A DNA stretch of 64,000 bases. Origin: Paenibacillus sp. GM2. GTDB lineage: Bacteria; Bacillota; Bacilli; Paenibacillales; Paenibacillaceae. Location of the stretch: contig NZ_LN831277.1 in NCBI RefSeq assembly GCF_900069005.2, positions 390,386-454,385 on the forward strand, in the 5' to 3' direction. Of the stretch, positions 63,691 through 64,000 are shown one piece after another. A program made the position numbers and the translations under genes. The notes under the pieces are model-generated. The model was not told the DNA's origin. It saw nothing but the letters and a program-made list of their open reading frames with translations, and made no database searches. Each line of letters begins with the position of its first letter. The stretch's first letter is position 1.

Positions 63691-64000
63691 ATGGCTTTAA
63701 AAGCAGGTATCGTGGGCCTTCCGAACGTTGGAAAATCCACATTGTTTAACGCAATTACCCAAGCGGGTGCGGAATCCGCGAACTATCCATTCTGTACGAT
63801 CGACCCTAACGTTGGTGTCGTAGAGGTACCGGATGAGCGCTTGGATAAGCTTACCGAGCTTGTTACCCCGAATAAGACGGTTCCGACTGCCTTTGAATTC
63901 GTAGACATCGCAGGTTTGGTGCGCGGGGCAAGTAAAGGCGAAGGACTTGGCAATAAATTTTTGGCTCACATCCGTGAAGTGGATGCGATCGTTCATGTTG
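63691..64000 (+). CDS. ychF: YchF/OLA1-family ATPase, 5' part
   Basis: Obg-like P-loop protein that prefers ATP and binds ribosomes. The first 103 codons are present; the 3' part lies outside the window. Visible motifs are G1 GLPNVGKST (residues 8-16), [12 protein letters not shown] (switch I) and [20 protein letters not shown] (G3 with the YchF-specific extension). GAGGAG precedes ATG 63691 by about 11 bases. It is a housekeeping gene, highly conserved. Confidence 0.96.
   Translation, partial: MALKAGIVGLPNVGKSTLFNAITQAGAESANYPFCTIDPNVGVVEVPDERLDKLTELVTPNKTVPTAFEFVDIAGLVRGASKGEGLGNKFLAHIREVDAIVHV

Overview
The window looks like chromosomal DNA of an endospore-forming, flagellated, facultatively anaerobic Firmicute of the Paenibacillaceae type (Paenibacillus or a close relative). 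The reasons are strong AGGAGG-type ribosome sites with frequent TTG and GTG starts, a gerA-type germination operon and a pdaA-like cortex deacetylase, a YesMN-type two-component system beside a sugar ABC transporter, a glutaminyl-tRNA synthetase, and short dispersed repeats with TTGTTCAAAAAG-like ends. The genus is inferred from gene content only. I saw no tRNA, rRNA, CRISPR array, prophage or transposase.

Layout. 1-5 kb: gdhA (cut by the window edge), lrgAB with a divergent LysR regulator, pdaA. 4.6-8.9 kb: a MarR regulator with its own promoter and operator, followed by a heterodimeric ABC exporter. 8.9-15.6 kb: sugar ABC permeases, binding protein and a sensor kinase/AraC-type regulator pair. 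15.8-17.3 kb: a chemoreceptor with a possible sigma-D promoter. 17.4-20.4 kb: a lipid-linked sugar cassette (SMR-like flippase, DUF2304, GT2, GT-C transferase). 20.6-24.0 kb: mntH with an MntR-like site, then a padR-DUF1700-DUF4097 operon. 24.2-28.6 kb: a Rieske FAD oxidoreductase divergent from a Fur/PerR-family regulator, an atypical response regulator and a second chemoreceptor. 28.8-32.8 kb: a four-gene gerA-type operon. 32.9-36.8 kb: a HemD-like protein, a phasin-like protein, a UbiB kinase and a VanY-type lipoprotein. 37.0-38.8 kb: an iron ABC ATPase and a FhuF-like reductase behind a perfect Fur box. 38.8-51.4 kb: an anaerobic/molybdoenzyme region (formate-nitrite channel, molybdopterin oxidoreductase, MFS, later mobA and a TorD-family chaperone), interrupted by a GNAT gene, glnS, an antiporter, a decayed LacI gene and another MFS gene. 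51.5-55.8 kb: an RND efflux pump with its TetR regulator. 55.9-60.3 kb: cardiolipin synthase, a phytoene-desaturase-like enzyme, fni. 60.3-63.6 kb: an ECF vitamin transporter. The window ends in ychF.

How parts work together. Two promoters in the anaerobic region (upstream of the formate/nitrite channel and of the TorD chaperone) each carry a TGTGA-type dyad centred exactly 41.5 bases before the start site predicted from the -10 box, as expected for class II Fnr activation. The TorD leader also contains two mutually exclusive hairpins, the second a classic intrinsic terminator, so that gene may be controlled by transcription attenuation. Five members of one dispersed repeat family lie between genes; one supplies the last codons and stop of a glycosyltransferase gene, one starts on the stop codon of the cardiolipin synthase gene, and one sits between the Fnr-type promoter and its gene.
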